Shown: one piece after another, positions 1 to 5,906 of the stretch
Layout of the letters: every line of letters begins with the position of its first letter
Position numbering within the stretch: the stretch's first letter is position 1
NCBI GenBank assembly: GCA_965602635.1
Contig: CBFCZU010000259.1
Span: forward strand, 1 to 5,906
Length of the DNA stretch: 5,906 nt
Reading direction: 5' to 3'
From: CBFCZU01 sp965602635
Lineage (GTDB): Bacteria > Planctomycetota > Phycisphaerae > SM23-33
Made by a program: the position numbers and the translations under genes
Notes under the pieces: model-generated
Told to the model about the DNA's origin: nothing
Seen by the model: only the letters and a program-made list of their open reading frames with translations
Database searches by the model: none

Positions 1-42
1 ACCCGGCAGGGCTCATGCAATACGCAGGCTAGGGCGGCCGGC

Positions 43-543
43 TCACTGGCCGGGGGCGTCCGGAGGCAGCTTCGATTCCACCAGCCGCACCAGATCGCGG
101 AAGTTCTGCAGCCTCCAACTGTCGAGGACCAGCGTCCGCTCTCCCGCGCCCGTGTCGTAGGTGACGTCGAGGATGCCCTTGGACGCGAGCTTGGCGCTGT
201 CCAGGGACTTGACGGCCGACCAGCTTATCTTCTGCCTGCCGACGTAGCCGATCCCCTCCCCATCGGCCACGAGCCTGCGCCTGAGCCCCATGACCGCCTT
301 GAGGCCGGCCAGCAGACCCAGCGGCAGCAGCACGATGGGGGAGTAGTGGTTGAACACGTGCGTGAAGAAGCCGTTCAAGTCTTCGGAAATGCTCTTGTAG
401 GGGTACTTGTGCATGTCGAGGAGGCACCAGACCCCTATGCCGATCATCATGGCAGCGAGAATGAACAGTCGCACGGCGGGGTCCTTGGTGGCGCGGCATT
501 CGACGCTGGTGGGGATTTCCTGGCTGTTCGCTTCGTCTGTCAT
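43..543 (-). CDS. Small two-helix membrane protein with C-terminal PH-like domain (hypothetical)
   Basis: A 166-residue protein starting at ATG 543-541 and ending at TGA 45-43. The start is supported by AAAGGA six bases upstream. Residues 1-24 are polar. Residues 25-43 (LFILAAMMIGIGVWCLLDM) and 69-87 (PIVLLPLGLLAGLKAVMGL) are strong membrane helices joined by a polar loop of about 25 residues rich in His and Tyr. RRR at 88-90 follows helix 2, so both termini are predicted to be cytoplasmic. Residues 91-160 alternate in a beta pattern ('GIGYVGRQKISWSAVKSL', then 'ILDVTY' and 'RTLVLDSW') and end in an amphipathic helix ('NFRDLVRLVESKL'). This strand-rich barrel-plus-helix pattern, with an 'I.W..V' motif, resembles bacterial PH-like membrane-associated domains. 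That assignment is by pattern only and is tentative. The gene follows the giant gene on the same strand after a 131-base gap, so they may share a transcript. No enzymatic residues are apparent. Confidence 0.85.
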   Translation of the reverse strand: MTDEANSQEIPTSVECRATKDPAVRLFILAAMMIGIGVWCLLDMHKYPYKSISEDLNGFFTHVFNHYSPIVLLPLGLLAGLKAVMGLRRRLVADGEGIGYVGRQKISWSAVKSLDSAKLASKGILDVTYDTGAGERTLVLDSWRLQNFRDLVRLVESKLPPDAPGQ

Positions 544-549
544 TTGACG

Positions 550-555
550 TCCTTT
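550..555 (-). promoter_or_regulatory. Ribosome binding site of the small membrane protein
   Basis: On the minus strand the sequence AAAGGACGTCAAATG places a good Shine-Dalgarno core (AAAGGA) six bases before the ATG at 543. This supports that start over any internal one and argues that the gene is translated independently of the giant gene upstream. Confidence 0.7.
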
Positions 556-674
556 CCCAAGGCGGCCGGCGACTCTGTCGCCCTCTGCCGACTATATCGG
601 CGCGGCGGGCGGGGAGGCTGCAATAGCATTGTCGCGCCCCCTGGGGCCGGCGGCCGGTGCGCCGCCCTGGCGGG
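556..674 (-). other. Intergenic gap between giant and small genes, with two short hairpins
   Basis: This GC-rich gap contains two compact inverted repeats close to the small gene. GGCGAC-AGA-GTCGCC is at 582-568 (six perfect base pairs, three-base loop), and GCCGA-TATAG-TCGGC is at 601-587 (five base pairs). Neither is followed by a T-run, so they are not typical intrinsic terminators. They could form leader structure ahead of the ribosome binding site, or be chance in GC-rich DNA. No convincing sigma70-type promoter is visible, so co-transcription with the upstream gene is the default reading. Confidence 0.35.
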
Positions 675-3600
675 TCACTGCGACGAGGCGGCCTGGGAGG
701 CCCTGGCGTTCCTGAGAACCTCGAGCAGCACGATGACGATGGCCGCGGCGGCCAGCCCCGCCCCGCGTGCCAGCAGCGCACCCACGACGAGCAGCGCGCC
801 GTAGCCGATCAGGCGCGGCGTGGAGGGTGCCGTCGCCCGCTTGGCCCAGCGCTGGGCGAGCTTGATGAGCGCGACCAGCAGGACCGTGGCGGCCAGGACG
901 ATGCCGGTGCCGCAGAGCTTGTGGAGCAGGCTGACCTGGATGGCCCAGATGGTCACCTCTGCCTGGCCTGAGGGGCGGGCGAAGTCCAGGCGGACTTCGC
1001 CTTCGGGCAGCTCGACGGGCAGTGAGAACGTCCCGGCGGCGACGTAGCCGCTCACGTCCGCCGTGACTTCCTTGCCCTTCCTGCGGCCCACTCGTGCCGC
1101 GGCGGGCCGTCGCATGCGTGCGGCCGACGGCCCTCCCCTGGCAGGCCCGGGCGGAGGTGTCGTAGGGCGGGCACGGCGGCCCCTGGCGTCCCGGGCCGGC
1201 TCCATCCGCTGCGCGTAGTGCCGCGTAAGGCGGCTGTCGCTGAACATCTCGAGCTGCTTCTTCAACTGTACCCGCTGCTCGGCCACCTGACCGGTCTGGA
1301 CCCTCTCGAGCCGGCTGGCTACCTCTGCCAGCTCCTTTGACCGCTCCTCGCTCGGCTGCAGCAGCAGTCTGTTGGCCTGGTCCTCACCTGCCACCAGCCG
1401 GGAGGCTGTCTCGGGCCTGCCAGCGTCCTTAAGCTCGCTCGCGATTGCCTTCCGCTGCTCCTCGGTGGCCTTCTGCACGAAGAGCGGCGCCCGGTTCAGC
1501 GTGGCGTTTCTGAGCTGCTCGGCCGTCCCGGCGTTGCTGGCGTACGTGTTCAACCACTTGTTGACGTCGGTGTCCAGGTCCGCGTCGCCGGCGGCCTTGA
1601 AGCCCTTGATGGCCTTGCCGAGCTTCTCGTTGTAGGCCCACTGCTCGTAGGCCTTGGCCTTGAGCCTCTCGTATCGGCCCTGGCTCAGCTGGTCACGGTT
1701 CTGGGCGATGAAGGCCATGTTGCTCTTCGTGTCCCTCTCGAGCCTGTCCTGCTGCCTCTCGAGGTTCGCCAGGGCCGTCCCCCTGACGGCCATCGACCGC
1801 GTCTCGTCCAGCAGCTTCACCTGGCGGCGGGTCTGTTCGATCAAGGCCTGGGCACGGATGGTCATCATCTCAGCGGTCCCCGCGACGGGCGACATGTTGC
1901 CGCCGCGCCAGACGTAGCGGTAGCCTCCCGGCAGTCGCAGCGACCAGGTGGTGCGCATCACCGGCACGCCTGCGAGGCTTATCCGCGGCGGTGCGAGGCG
2001 GGTGGCCGATCCGAGCTTCGTCTTCGTCTGCCCGGCGAAGTACATCGTCACCTTGTAGGGCAGCCCGCCGGGGGAGGTCTTGACCAGGGGTATCAGCACC
2101 TCCCCGGCCTTGGCGCCCGAGGCCGTGACGGGCCTGACCGCCTGCCCCGCCACCCGCGCCGACCACAGCTTCAGCTCCGCCGGCACGTTGACCCGCAGGA
2201 ACTGCTCGCTGCGGTTCTGGAGGTCGAGCTCCACTTGGTAGCGGCACCGCCCCTCGCGGTCGATGACGGTCGTGATCGCCATGAGGTCGACGACGGCCTG
2301 GATCCGCTTGGCCGGGGCAACGGCCGCGACCTTCAGGCTCATCGACCAGTCGTCGGTGTAGGACTGGTACATGCACTGAAGCGAGCCCAGCAGCTTGCCG
2401 CTGAGAAGCTTTCGCTGCTCGCCGACGGGCAGGGCGGTGAGCCCCTCGGCGGTCTTGACCTCGAGCTTGTGGCGGGAGAAGTTCTGCACGGCGACGATGC
2501 CGCGATAGCCACCCGGCGCGTCGGGGCTGAGGCGCGGGATCTCCAGGGCGGCGGTGGACTTGTCGATCGGCAGGGCGAAGTTGACGGCCACGTCCAGCAC
2601 GCCGGTCACCTCGTTGACGAGGGCGACGTCCCAGCGTGTCCGCCCGGCGCCGGCGTCGGCGGTGGTGACGCCGCGCAGCGAAGGTGAAGTCACGGCCACG
2701 TGCGGGGCGTAGGCGCTCGGCAGGGTGAAGCTCGCCCTGTCGATGGGCGAGCCCGTGATGTTGTAGCGGAGCCGATAGACGTACATTGCCGCGCTCGGCT
2801 GGACCGTCAGGGCGCCGAAGACCTCGACGCGGACCTTGGTCGGCTGGGGCCGGACCTTCAGCGCCAGCACCACCGCGGGCGTCTCGTAGCGGTAGGCGAA
2901 GCGCACCGAGCCGGCCTGGCGGCGGTCGAGCCAGTCGGCGGTCCGGCGGGGGTCGATGGGCTTGAGGTTCTCAACGGCGTCGGTCTGGGCCTCGAGGGCG
3001 GCCTCCAACTGCACGGCCAGGCGGCCTGTCTGACGCGCCAGCGGCTCGCCGCCCGGGTCGATCGCCGTTACCGTCGGCACGCTGAAGGGGGCGAGCTTCA
3101 CGTCCTTGCGGACGAGGACCATGGCCATCCTGGCTGCGGCGACGCCCGATCGGAGGTTCACGTGCAGTCTTCGCCCGGCGGGGGAAGGCTGCTCGTAGAA
3201 GTCGGCCACACCCGGCCCGACGACGCTGAGCAGCTCGTAGCCGTCAGGCAGGGCGAAGCTGGCGGAGAAGATGCGCCCGCGGCGGGTGGTGAGGTGGGCG
3301 TTGACGAGCAGCTCGGCCCTGTCGGTCGCGATCCGGACGAGCTGGTCGAGCCGGGCGACGGGCGTCACCGGCGGGCGGGACAGCCTCACGGTGATGGCGA
3401 ACGGCCGGTACGGCCAGTAGTATCGCCCGACGGCGTTCGTTCCCGCGGTGCTCCCGCGCCGGCCTGCGGCTGCGGTGCCGGCCCGGCGCCCGCCGGAAAC
3501 GTCGGTGACCTTCAGCGTCATGCCGCCGGCGGAGTGCAGCGTAACCGAGCCGCTCTCCCGCCCGACGTTCGCCGCCCGCGGCAGCACCAGGGCGGCGGCC

Positions 3601-5906
3601 TCGTCCAGCGCCGGCAGGTCGGTCAGCCAGCGCAGGGTCAGCTCGCATTGCCTCTCGGCCGGGCGGTGCAGGCGGACTTCGAGAACCTTGAACCGATGTC
3701 CGTCCTGGACGGCCTCGCCCGTGACGCGGAAATCGCGCACGTTCGCCCCGGTAAGCGCCGTCAGCGTGGCGCGGTCGGGCAGCAGCAGGGCGAAGCGGTC
3801 GTTCTTGCCCGCCGAGAAGCTGAAGCGGACCCTGCTGACGCCCACCACGGCCCAGTGGAATGCGTGCACCTCGTGCGACGCCTCGGCCGAGAGCGTCTTG
3901 TCGGCCGCGCCCACGCCGACCTTCGGAGACCAGCGCAGCGTCACCTTCCGGGCGGCGCCCAGCGGGACCAGCCACATGCCGGCCTCGGCGCCCTTGCCGC
4001 GGGTGACCACGCCTTCGGCCCCGACGGCCTCGAGTGTCAGGTCATCCGCCGGCAGAGCGACGGCCATGACCGCCCCGGGCAGCGGAGGCAGGGACAGGTC
4101 GATGCTGCCGCGGCGTCCGAGGAGCTTTGGCGCGCCGACGGCCTTGAGGCGGAGCTGTCCGGCCGAGCCGGCAGGGAGCATCAGGATCATGCCCTTGGGC
4201 CCGGCCTGGAGCCGCGCCGGCTTGCCGCCGAACGTCGCGGCGGTGACCGCCAGCCCGGAAATCGGCATGGGCAGGACGACCCACCCCGTGCCGAGCGTCG
4301 TGACGTCGGGCGTCAGGGTGACGCTGATCCGCTTGCCCTCGACGGCCGCGGCGTACCGCACGCCCGCCAGCGACACCCCGCCCGCCGGGACGGGCAGCTC
4401 GATCGGCTCGTCGGGGTGCGCCAGGTTCCACAGGCGAACGTACTTGGCGTACGGCACCAGCACCTTGTCCGACTCATCGGCCTTGGTCGGGTCGCCCTCG
4501 TAGGGGACGATTAGCGGCGCCGACTTCGGCGGGGCGATCTGCCTGCTCTTTACGGGCCCGGCCGCCTGGGCCGATGCCCCCGCCAGCAGCAGGCCTGCGA
4601 CAATGGCTGCCGTCGCTGCCCGGGGCGATGGCCGCGTCAGCGGAAGCGTCCGCCACACCCACCGCGCCAGGACCGCAAGCAGGTAGAACGGCACTAGGCA
4701 CGCCGCGGCCAGGAAGGCGCCGTTGGCGAAGCAGGTGGCGCCCGGCTGCCATACGGCCAGCAGCGTCGAGCAGACCAGGACAGCGAGGACGTACGCCCAC
4801 CGGCACCGCTGCGGGTACTTCATCAGCAGCACGCCGCCGGCGGCCGCGAGGAACAGACCCAGTATCCCCCAGGCGAGCATGCTCGATTCGCTCGTCATGC
4901 CGATGACCAGTTCCGGCGGGCCGAAGCCTGTGAAGCTCGCCTCCGGCCCGGCGCCGGGCGCCGCCGCCAGCTCCACCGGCAGCGTCTGCCGCCCGAAGGC
5001 CAGCGTCACGCCGGTGACGGGCCTGGCCGGGCGCGCTTCCGGCTTGGGCTCGCCCGCCGCAGGCGGCTTCTTGGCCGGCGGTGCCCCCTCATCGGCACTA
5101 GCGTACCAGCCATCAAACGCCTGGACTTCGATGCCTGCGGTGTCCGCATCCTGCCACCGGGCCTGTCCGTTGAAGAGAAGCACGCATACCCGCCCGTTGA
5201 TCACGGAACTGCGGGCGACGAGCGTCTTGCCGCTGGCGCCCTTGGCCGGGCGGATGTACTCGAACCGCCGGCCGGCGGTGTCCAGCAGCATCTCCGGCGG
5301 AACGGACCTGGCGTCCACTAATTTGTCCAGGGAGTCGGGGTACGCGCCGTCGTGCTCGCTGGTATACATCGCCAACCCCTTGCCCACGCCGTTGAGGTTG
5401 CCCGCCGTCAGGGCTCGCTTGGAGAGCTCGCGTGATCGGCCCAGGGAGACCGTGAAGATGCCTCTGGGGGTACACACCGCCGCCAAGACATCGCCCGCGC
5501 GGGCGCAAGCCGGGGTGGGGCGGGCCAGGTCGCGGGTGGCCATCCGGGTCTCCTGGCTCGTGATGCGGTAGCCCGGCGGCGGGAACACGCGCCATTGCGT
5601 CCGGTTGATCTGAAGCCCGGGCAGCTTCACCGCCCCCAGCTTGACCCGCGCGACCGAGGTGCCGGGCGGCGACCAGGCATAGACGATCCGCACGGCCACG
5701 CCTCGGGCCGACCGCGGCAGGGCGACCAGGTACGCGCCGTCGGCGCTGCGGTTTGGCTTGGCCTGGGCTCCGGCGACGCTGACGGACCAAAGCTTGGCCC
5801 CCACCGGCAGCTCGAAGGGGAGGAACTGCACCGCGGCGTTGACGATTCTCAGGTCGGCCTCTGTCCGCTGCCGCCCGGCGGCGCCCAGGTGCGTCGTCAG
5901 CCTGGC
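675..5906 (-). CDS. Giant multi-domain membrane-anchored envelope protein, N-terminus cut off by window edge
   Basis: Function unknown; I see no catalytic motif. The frame is open from the first codon (5906-5904) to TGA at 675-677, giving 1743 residues plus an unknown N-terminal part. A GTG at 5831 is the first possible start, but it has no Shine-Dalgarno sequence and lies inside a repeated domain that continues upstream, so the true start is outside the window. Counting that GTG as residue 1, the order is: beta module to about 92; pilin-like segment 124-226; Pro/Ala/Lys linker 245-272; membrane helices 318-337, 345-361, 369-389 and 405-423; double-VPY motif 439-474; degenerate beta modules about 500-1310; helical/coiled-coil region 1322-1543; Pro/Arg linker 1544-1590; 'LPVEL' segment at 1604; membrane helices 1638-1656, 1674-1688 and 1691-1706. 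Positive charges flank the predicted cytoplasmic ends (KYPQRCR, RWVWR, QRWAKR, RNAR), which places residues up to 317 and 424-1637 outside the membrane. It is likely a planctomycete-type envelope protein with a structural or scaffold role (inference). That it is coding is certain; the role is not. Confidence 0.93.
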   Translation of the reverse strand, partial: ARLTTHLGAAGRQRTEADLRIVNAAVQFLPFELPVGAKLWSVSVAGAQAKPNRSADGAYLVALPRSARGVAVRIVYAWSPPGTSVARVKLGAVKLPGLQINRTQWRVFPPPGYRITSQETRMATRDLARPTPACARAGDVLAAVCTPRGIFTVSLGRSRELSKRALTAGNLNGVGKGLAMYTSEHDGAYPDSLDKLVDARSVPPEMLLDTAGRRFEYIRPAKGASGKTLVARSSVINGRVCVLLFNGQARWQDADTAGIEVQAFDGWYASADEGAPPAKKPPAAGEPKPEARPARPVTGVTLAFGRQTLPVELAAAPGAGPEASFTGFGPPELVIGMTSESSMLAWGILGLFLAAAGGVLLMKYPQRCRWAYVLAVLVCSTLLAVWQPGATCFANGAFLAAACLVPFYLLAVLARWVWRTLPLTRPSPRAATAAIVAGLLLAGASAQAAGPVKSRQIAPPKSAPLIVPYEGDPTKADESDKVLVPYAKYVRLWNLAHPDEPIELPVPAGGVSLAGVRYAAAVEGKRISVTLTPDVTTLGTGWVVLPMPISGLAVTAATFGGKPARLQAGPKGMILMLPAGSAGQLRLKAVGAPKLLGRRGSIDLSLPPLPGAVMAVALPADDLTLEAVGAEGVVTRGKGAEAGMWLVPLGAARKVTLRWSPKVGVGAADKTLSAEASHEVHAFHWAVVGVSRVRFSFSAGKNDRFALLLPDRATLTALTGANVRDFRVTGEAVQDGHRFKVLEVRLHRPAERQCELTLRWLTDLPALDEAAALVLPRAANVGRESGSVTLHSAGGMTLKVTDVSGGRRAGTAAAGRRGSTAGTNAVGRYYWPYRPFAITVRLSRPPVTPVARLDQLVRIATDRAELLVNAHLTTRRGRIFSASFALPDGYELLSVVGPGVADFYEQPSPAGRRLHVNLRSGVAAARMAMVLVRKDVKLAPFSVPTVTAIDPGGEPLARQTGRLAVQLEAALEAQTDAVENLKPIDPRRTADWLDRRQAGSVRFAYRYETPAVVLALKVRPQPTKVRVEVFGALTVQPSAAMYVYRLRYNITGSPIDRASFTLPSAYAPHVAVTSPSLRGVTTADAGAGRTRWDVALVNEVTGVLDVAVNFALPIDKSTAALEIPRLSPDAPGGYRGIVAVQNFSRHKLEVKTAEGLTALPVGEQRKLLSGKLLGSLQCMYQSYTDDWSMSLKVAAVAPAKRIQAVVDLMAITTVIDREGRCRYQVELDLQNRSEQFLRVNVPAELKLWSARVAGQAVRPVTASGAKAGEVLIPLVKTSPGGLPYKVTMYFAGQTKTKLGSATRLAPPRISLAGVPVMRTTWSLRLPGGYRYVWRGGNMSPVAGTAEMMTIRAQALIEQTRRQVKLLDETRSMAVRGTALANLERQQDRLERDTKSNMAFIAQNRDQLSQGRYERLKAKAYEQWAYNEKLGKAIKGFKAAGDADLDTDVNKWLNTYASNAGTAEQLRNATLNRAPLFVQKATEEQRKAIASELKDAGRPETASRLVAGEDQANRLLLQPSEERSKELAEVASRLERVQTGQVAEQRVQLKKQLEMFSDSRLTRHYAQRMEPARDARGRRARPTTPPPGPARGGPSAARMRRPAAARVGRRKGKEVTADVSGYVAAGTFSLPVELPEGEVRLDFARPSGQAEVTIWAIQVSLLHKLCGTGIVLAATVLLVALIKLAQRWAKRATAPSTPRLIGYGALLVVGALLARGAGLAAAAIVIVLLEVLRNARASQAASSQ
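714..920 (-). other. C-terminal membrane anchor: three predicted transmembrane helices
   Basis: Hydrophobic stretches lie at residues 1638-1656 (containing GTGIVLAATVLLVALIK), 1674-1688 (LIGYGALLVVGALLA) and 1691-1706 (AGLAAAAIVIVLLEVL). Basic residues follow the first (QRWAKR) and the last (RNAR), which predicts an out-in-out-in path with a short cytoplasmic C-terminal tail. The last two helices are short and could form a tight hairpin. Confidence 0.65.
1062..1202 (-). other. Low-complexity Pro/Arg/Ala/Gly-rich linker
   Basis: Residues 1544-1590 are strongly basic and unstructured in appearance ('RPTTPPPGPARGGPSAARMR' is typical, ending in 'GRRKGKE'). It connects the helical insert to the last small beta segment, which contains 'LPVEL'. 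Its counterpart in the first half is the Pro/Ala/Lys linker at residues 245-272. Confidence 0.6.
1203..1868 (-). other. Long helical / coiled-coil insert in the giant protein
   Basis: Residues 1322-1543 are rich in Glu, Lys, Arg, Gln, Leu and Ala, with almost no beta pattern and few prolines. Typical stretches are 'ALANLERQQDRLERDT' and 'ELAEVASRLERVQ', and 'VQLKKQLEMF' lies near the end. The segment sits between a beta module and a Pro/Arg linker, and it occupies the position that the pilin-like segment has in the first half. It probably forms extended helices or a coiled coil outside the membrane; oligomerisation is possible but unproven. Confidence 0.6.
1893..4334 (-). repeat. Series of degenerate beta-type protein modules in the giant protein
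   Basis: Residues about 500-1313 repeatedly show a pattern of 'F.LP' or 'V.LP', a strand ending near a 'V.G' turn, a polar loop, then two strands. Examples are 'LPMPISGLAVTAATFGG' (520-536), 'FALLLPDRATLTALTGANV' (680-698), 'FALPDGYELLSVVGPGV' (859-875), 'FTLPSAYAPHVAVTSPSL' (1035-1052) and 'VNVPAELKLWSARVAG' (1214-1229). A Gly/Ala/Arg/Thr-rich linker at about 779-800 separates earlier from later modules. The modules are too diverged to see at DNA level. A repeated immunoglobulin-like or other beta-sandwich fold is inferred, not shown. Confidence 0.45.
4410..4517 (-). other. Double 'VPY' motif just after the signal-peptide-like helix
   Basis: Residues 439-474 carry 'LIVPYEGDP' and, about ten residues on, 'KVLVPYAKYVRLWNLAHPDE'. 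From memory, planctomycetal secreted proteins often show a similar 'PY...(V/F)(L/V)PY..(F/Y)..LW' element shortly after their signal peptide. It marks the likely mature N-terminal edge of the second half of this protein. Its function is unknown to me. Confidence 0.45.
4560..4880 (-). other. Central membrane domain: four predicted transmembrane helices
   Basis: Hydrophobic stretches lie at residues 318-337 (MLAWGILGLFLAAAGGVLLM), 345-361, 369-389 and 405-423. The loop after helix 1 (KYPQRCR) and the loop after helix 3 (RWVWRTLPLTRPSPR) are basic, while the loop between helices 2 and 3 carries no charge. This fits an out-in-out-in-out path, which places both flanking soluble regions on the extracytoplasmic side. 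Helix 4 ends in ASAQA and looks like a signal peptide with its c-region. Confidence 0.7.
5154..5462 (-). other. Pilin-like (type II/IV pseudopilin-like) segment embedded in the giant protein
   Basis: Residues 124-226 contain 'LGRSRELSKRALTAGNLNGV' followed directly by 'GKGLAMYTSEHDGAYPDSL', then a variable stretch and 'RVCVLLFNGQARW'. This is the layout of planctomycetal pilin-like proteins: a helix of the form (L)xRARExxKR, then NLxxIGxxLxxYxxxxxGxYPxxLxxL, ending in a strand of the form NVLFxDGHVxW. The N-terminal GFTLxE prepilin cleavage motif and the long hydrophobic helix are missing; only the weak 'IFTVSLG' precedes the conserved helix. The segment is therefore more likely a captured globular pilin domain than a secreted pilin. 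The resemblance is judged from memory of the family. Confidence 0.6.
5556..5906 (-). other. N-terminal beta-rich module of the giant protein (repeat copy 1, truncated)
   Basis: This runs from the window edge to residue 92, counting from GTG 5831. It has alternating hydrophobic strands with the signature 'QFLPFELP..AKLWSVSVAG', then 'AYLVALP' and 'VAVRIVYAW', and ends with 'RTQWRVFPPPGYRI'. The same order occurs in residues 1186-1306 (2276 down to about 1914), with QFL, KLWS, VAG, RT.W and GYR conserved. It is probably a beta-sandwich-like extracytoplasmic module. The fold is inferred from strand periodicity only. Confidence 0.6.

Noticed and set aside
35..52. Inverted repeat CGGCC / GGCCG overlapping the stop codon of the small gene
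   Set aside because: The five-base-pair stem has an eight-base loop and no T-run, and such stems are expected by chance in DNA this GC-rich. It is not a supported terminator.
591..625. Possible promoter for the small gene (TTGCAG, 19 bases, GATATA on the minus strand)
   Set aside because: The spacing is long, both boxes are imperfect and the -10 box lies inside a hairpin. It is not strong enough to call.
640..674. GC-rich run after the giant gene's stop codon as a terminator
   Set aside because: Only four-base-pair stems with tight loops can be drawn and no T-run follows, so I do not call termination here.
29..781. A 250-codon minus-strand frame overlapping the small gene
   Set aside because: It is Arg/Pro/Gly-rich and in a different frame from the small membrane protein, which has a ribosome binding site, membrane helices and a coherent domain.
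2700..4514. A 604-codon open frame on the plus strand, antisense to the giant gene
   Set aside because: Its translation is dominated by Gly, Arg, Asp, Gln and Ala with no hydrophobic periodicity or recognisable motif. It lies wholly opposite a frame with clear domain structure and is a usual by-product of GC-rich codon use.
4723..5571. A 282-codon plus-strand open frame
   Set aside because: It is antisense to the pilin-like and first membrane region, has Ser/Arg/Pro/Ala-biased composition and no recognisable domain.

Overview
The window is GC-rich (about two thirds G+C by eye). It holds two genes, both on the minus strand: a very large membrane-anchored protein (stop codon at 675-677, reading frame open through the right edge at 5906) and, 131 bases downstream of it, a 166-residue small membrane protein (543 to 43). 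No RNA gene, mobile element, CRISPR array or convincing terminator is visible. The organism is probably a member of Planctomycetota or a related PVC-group bacterium. This rests on the size and composition of the giant protein, on a segment resembling the pilin-like 'NL..(I/V)G..L..Y...HDG.YP' proteins abundant in that group, and on a 'VPY...VPY..Y..LW' motif that I associate with planctomycetal secreted proteins. This is an inference from memory, not a database result.

The giant protein reads, from its N-terminal side (right edge) to its C terminus: a beta-rich module cut by the window edge (5906-5556); a pilin-like segment without a pilin membrane helix (5462-5154); a Pro/Ala/Lys linker (about 5100-5010); a short 'LPVEL' segment (about 4982-4900); four membrane helices, the fourth looking like a signal peptide (4880-4560); a double-VPY motif (4517-4410); a long series of beta-type modules (about 4334-1893); a long helical or coiled-coil insert (1868-1203); a Pro/Arg-rich linker (1202-1062); a second 'LPVEL' segment; and three C-terminal membrane helices (920-714). 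By the positive-inside rule, both large soluble portions lie outside the cytoplasmic membrane.

The most interesting observation is that the polypeptide seems to consist of two related halves in the same order: beta module, then a variable insert (pilin-like in one half, coiled coil in the other), then a low-complexity linker, then 'LPVEL', then three membrane helices. A signal-peptide-like helix sits at the junction. A gapless 44-residue match with 18 identities links the two beta modules and extends past the GTG at 5831, so that GTG is not the real start. The simplest reading is a fusion of two paralogous envelope proteins, although a sequencing error joining two adjacent genes is not excluded.

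The small downstream gene encodes two membrane helices followed by a cytoplasmic beta-rich domain that may be PH-like. It may be co-transcribed with the giant gene. No enzymatic active site is recognisable in either protein, so no biochemical function is assigned.
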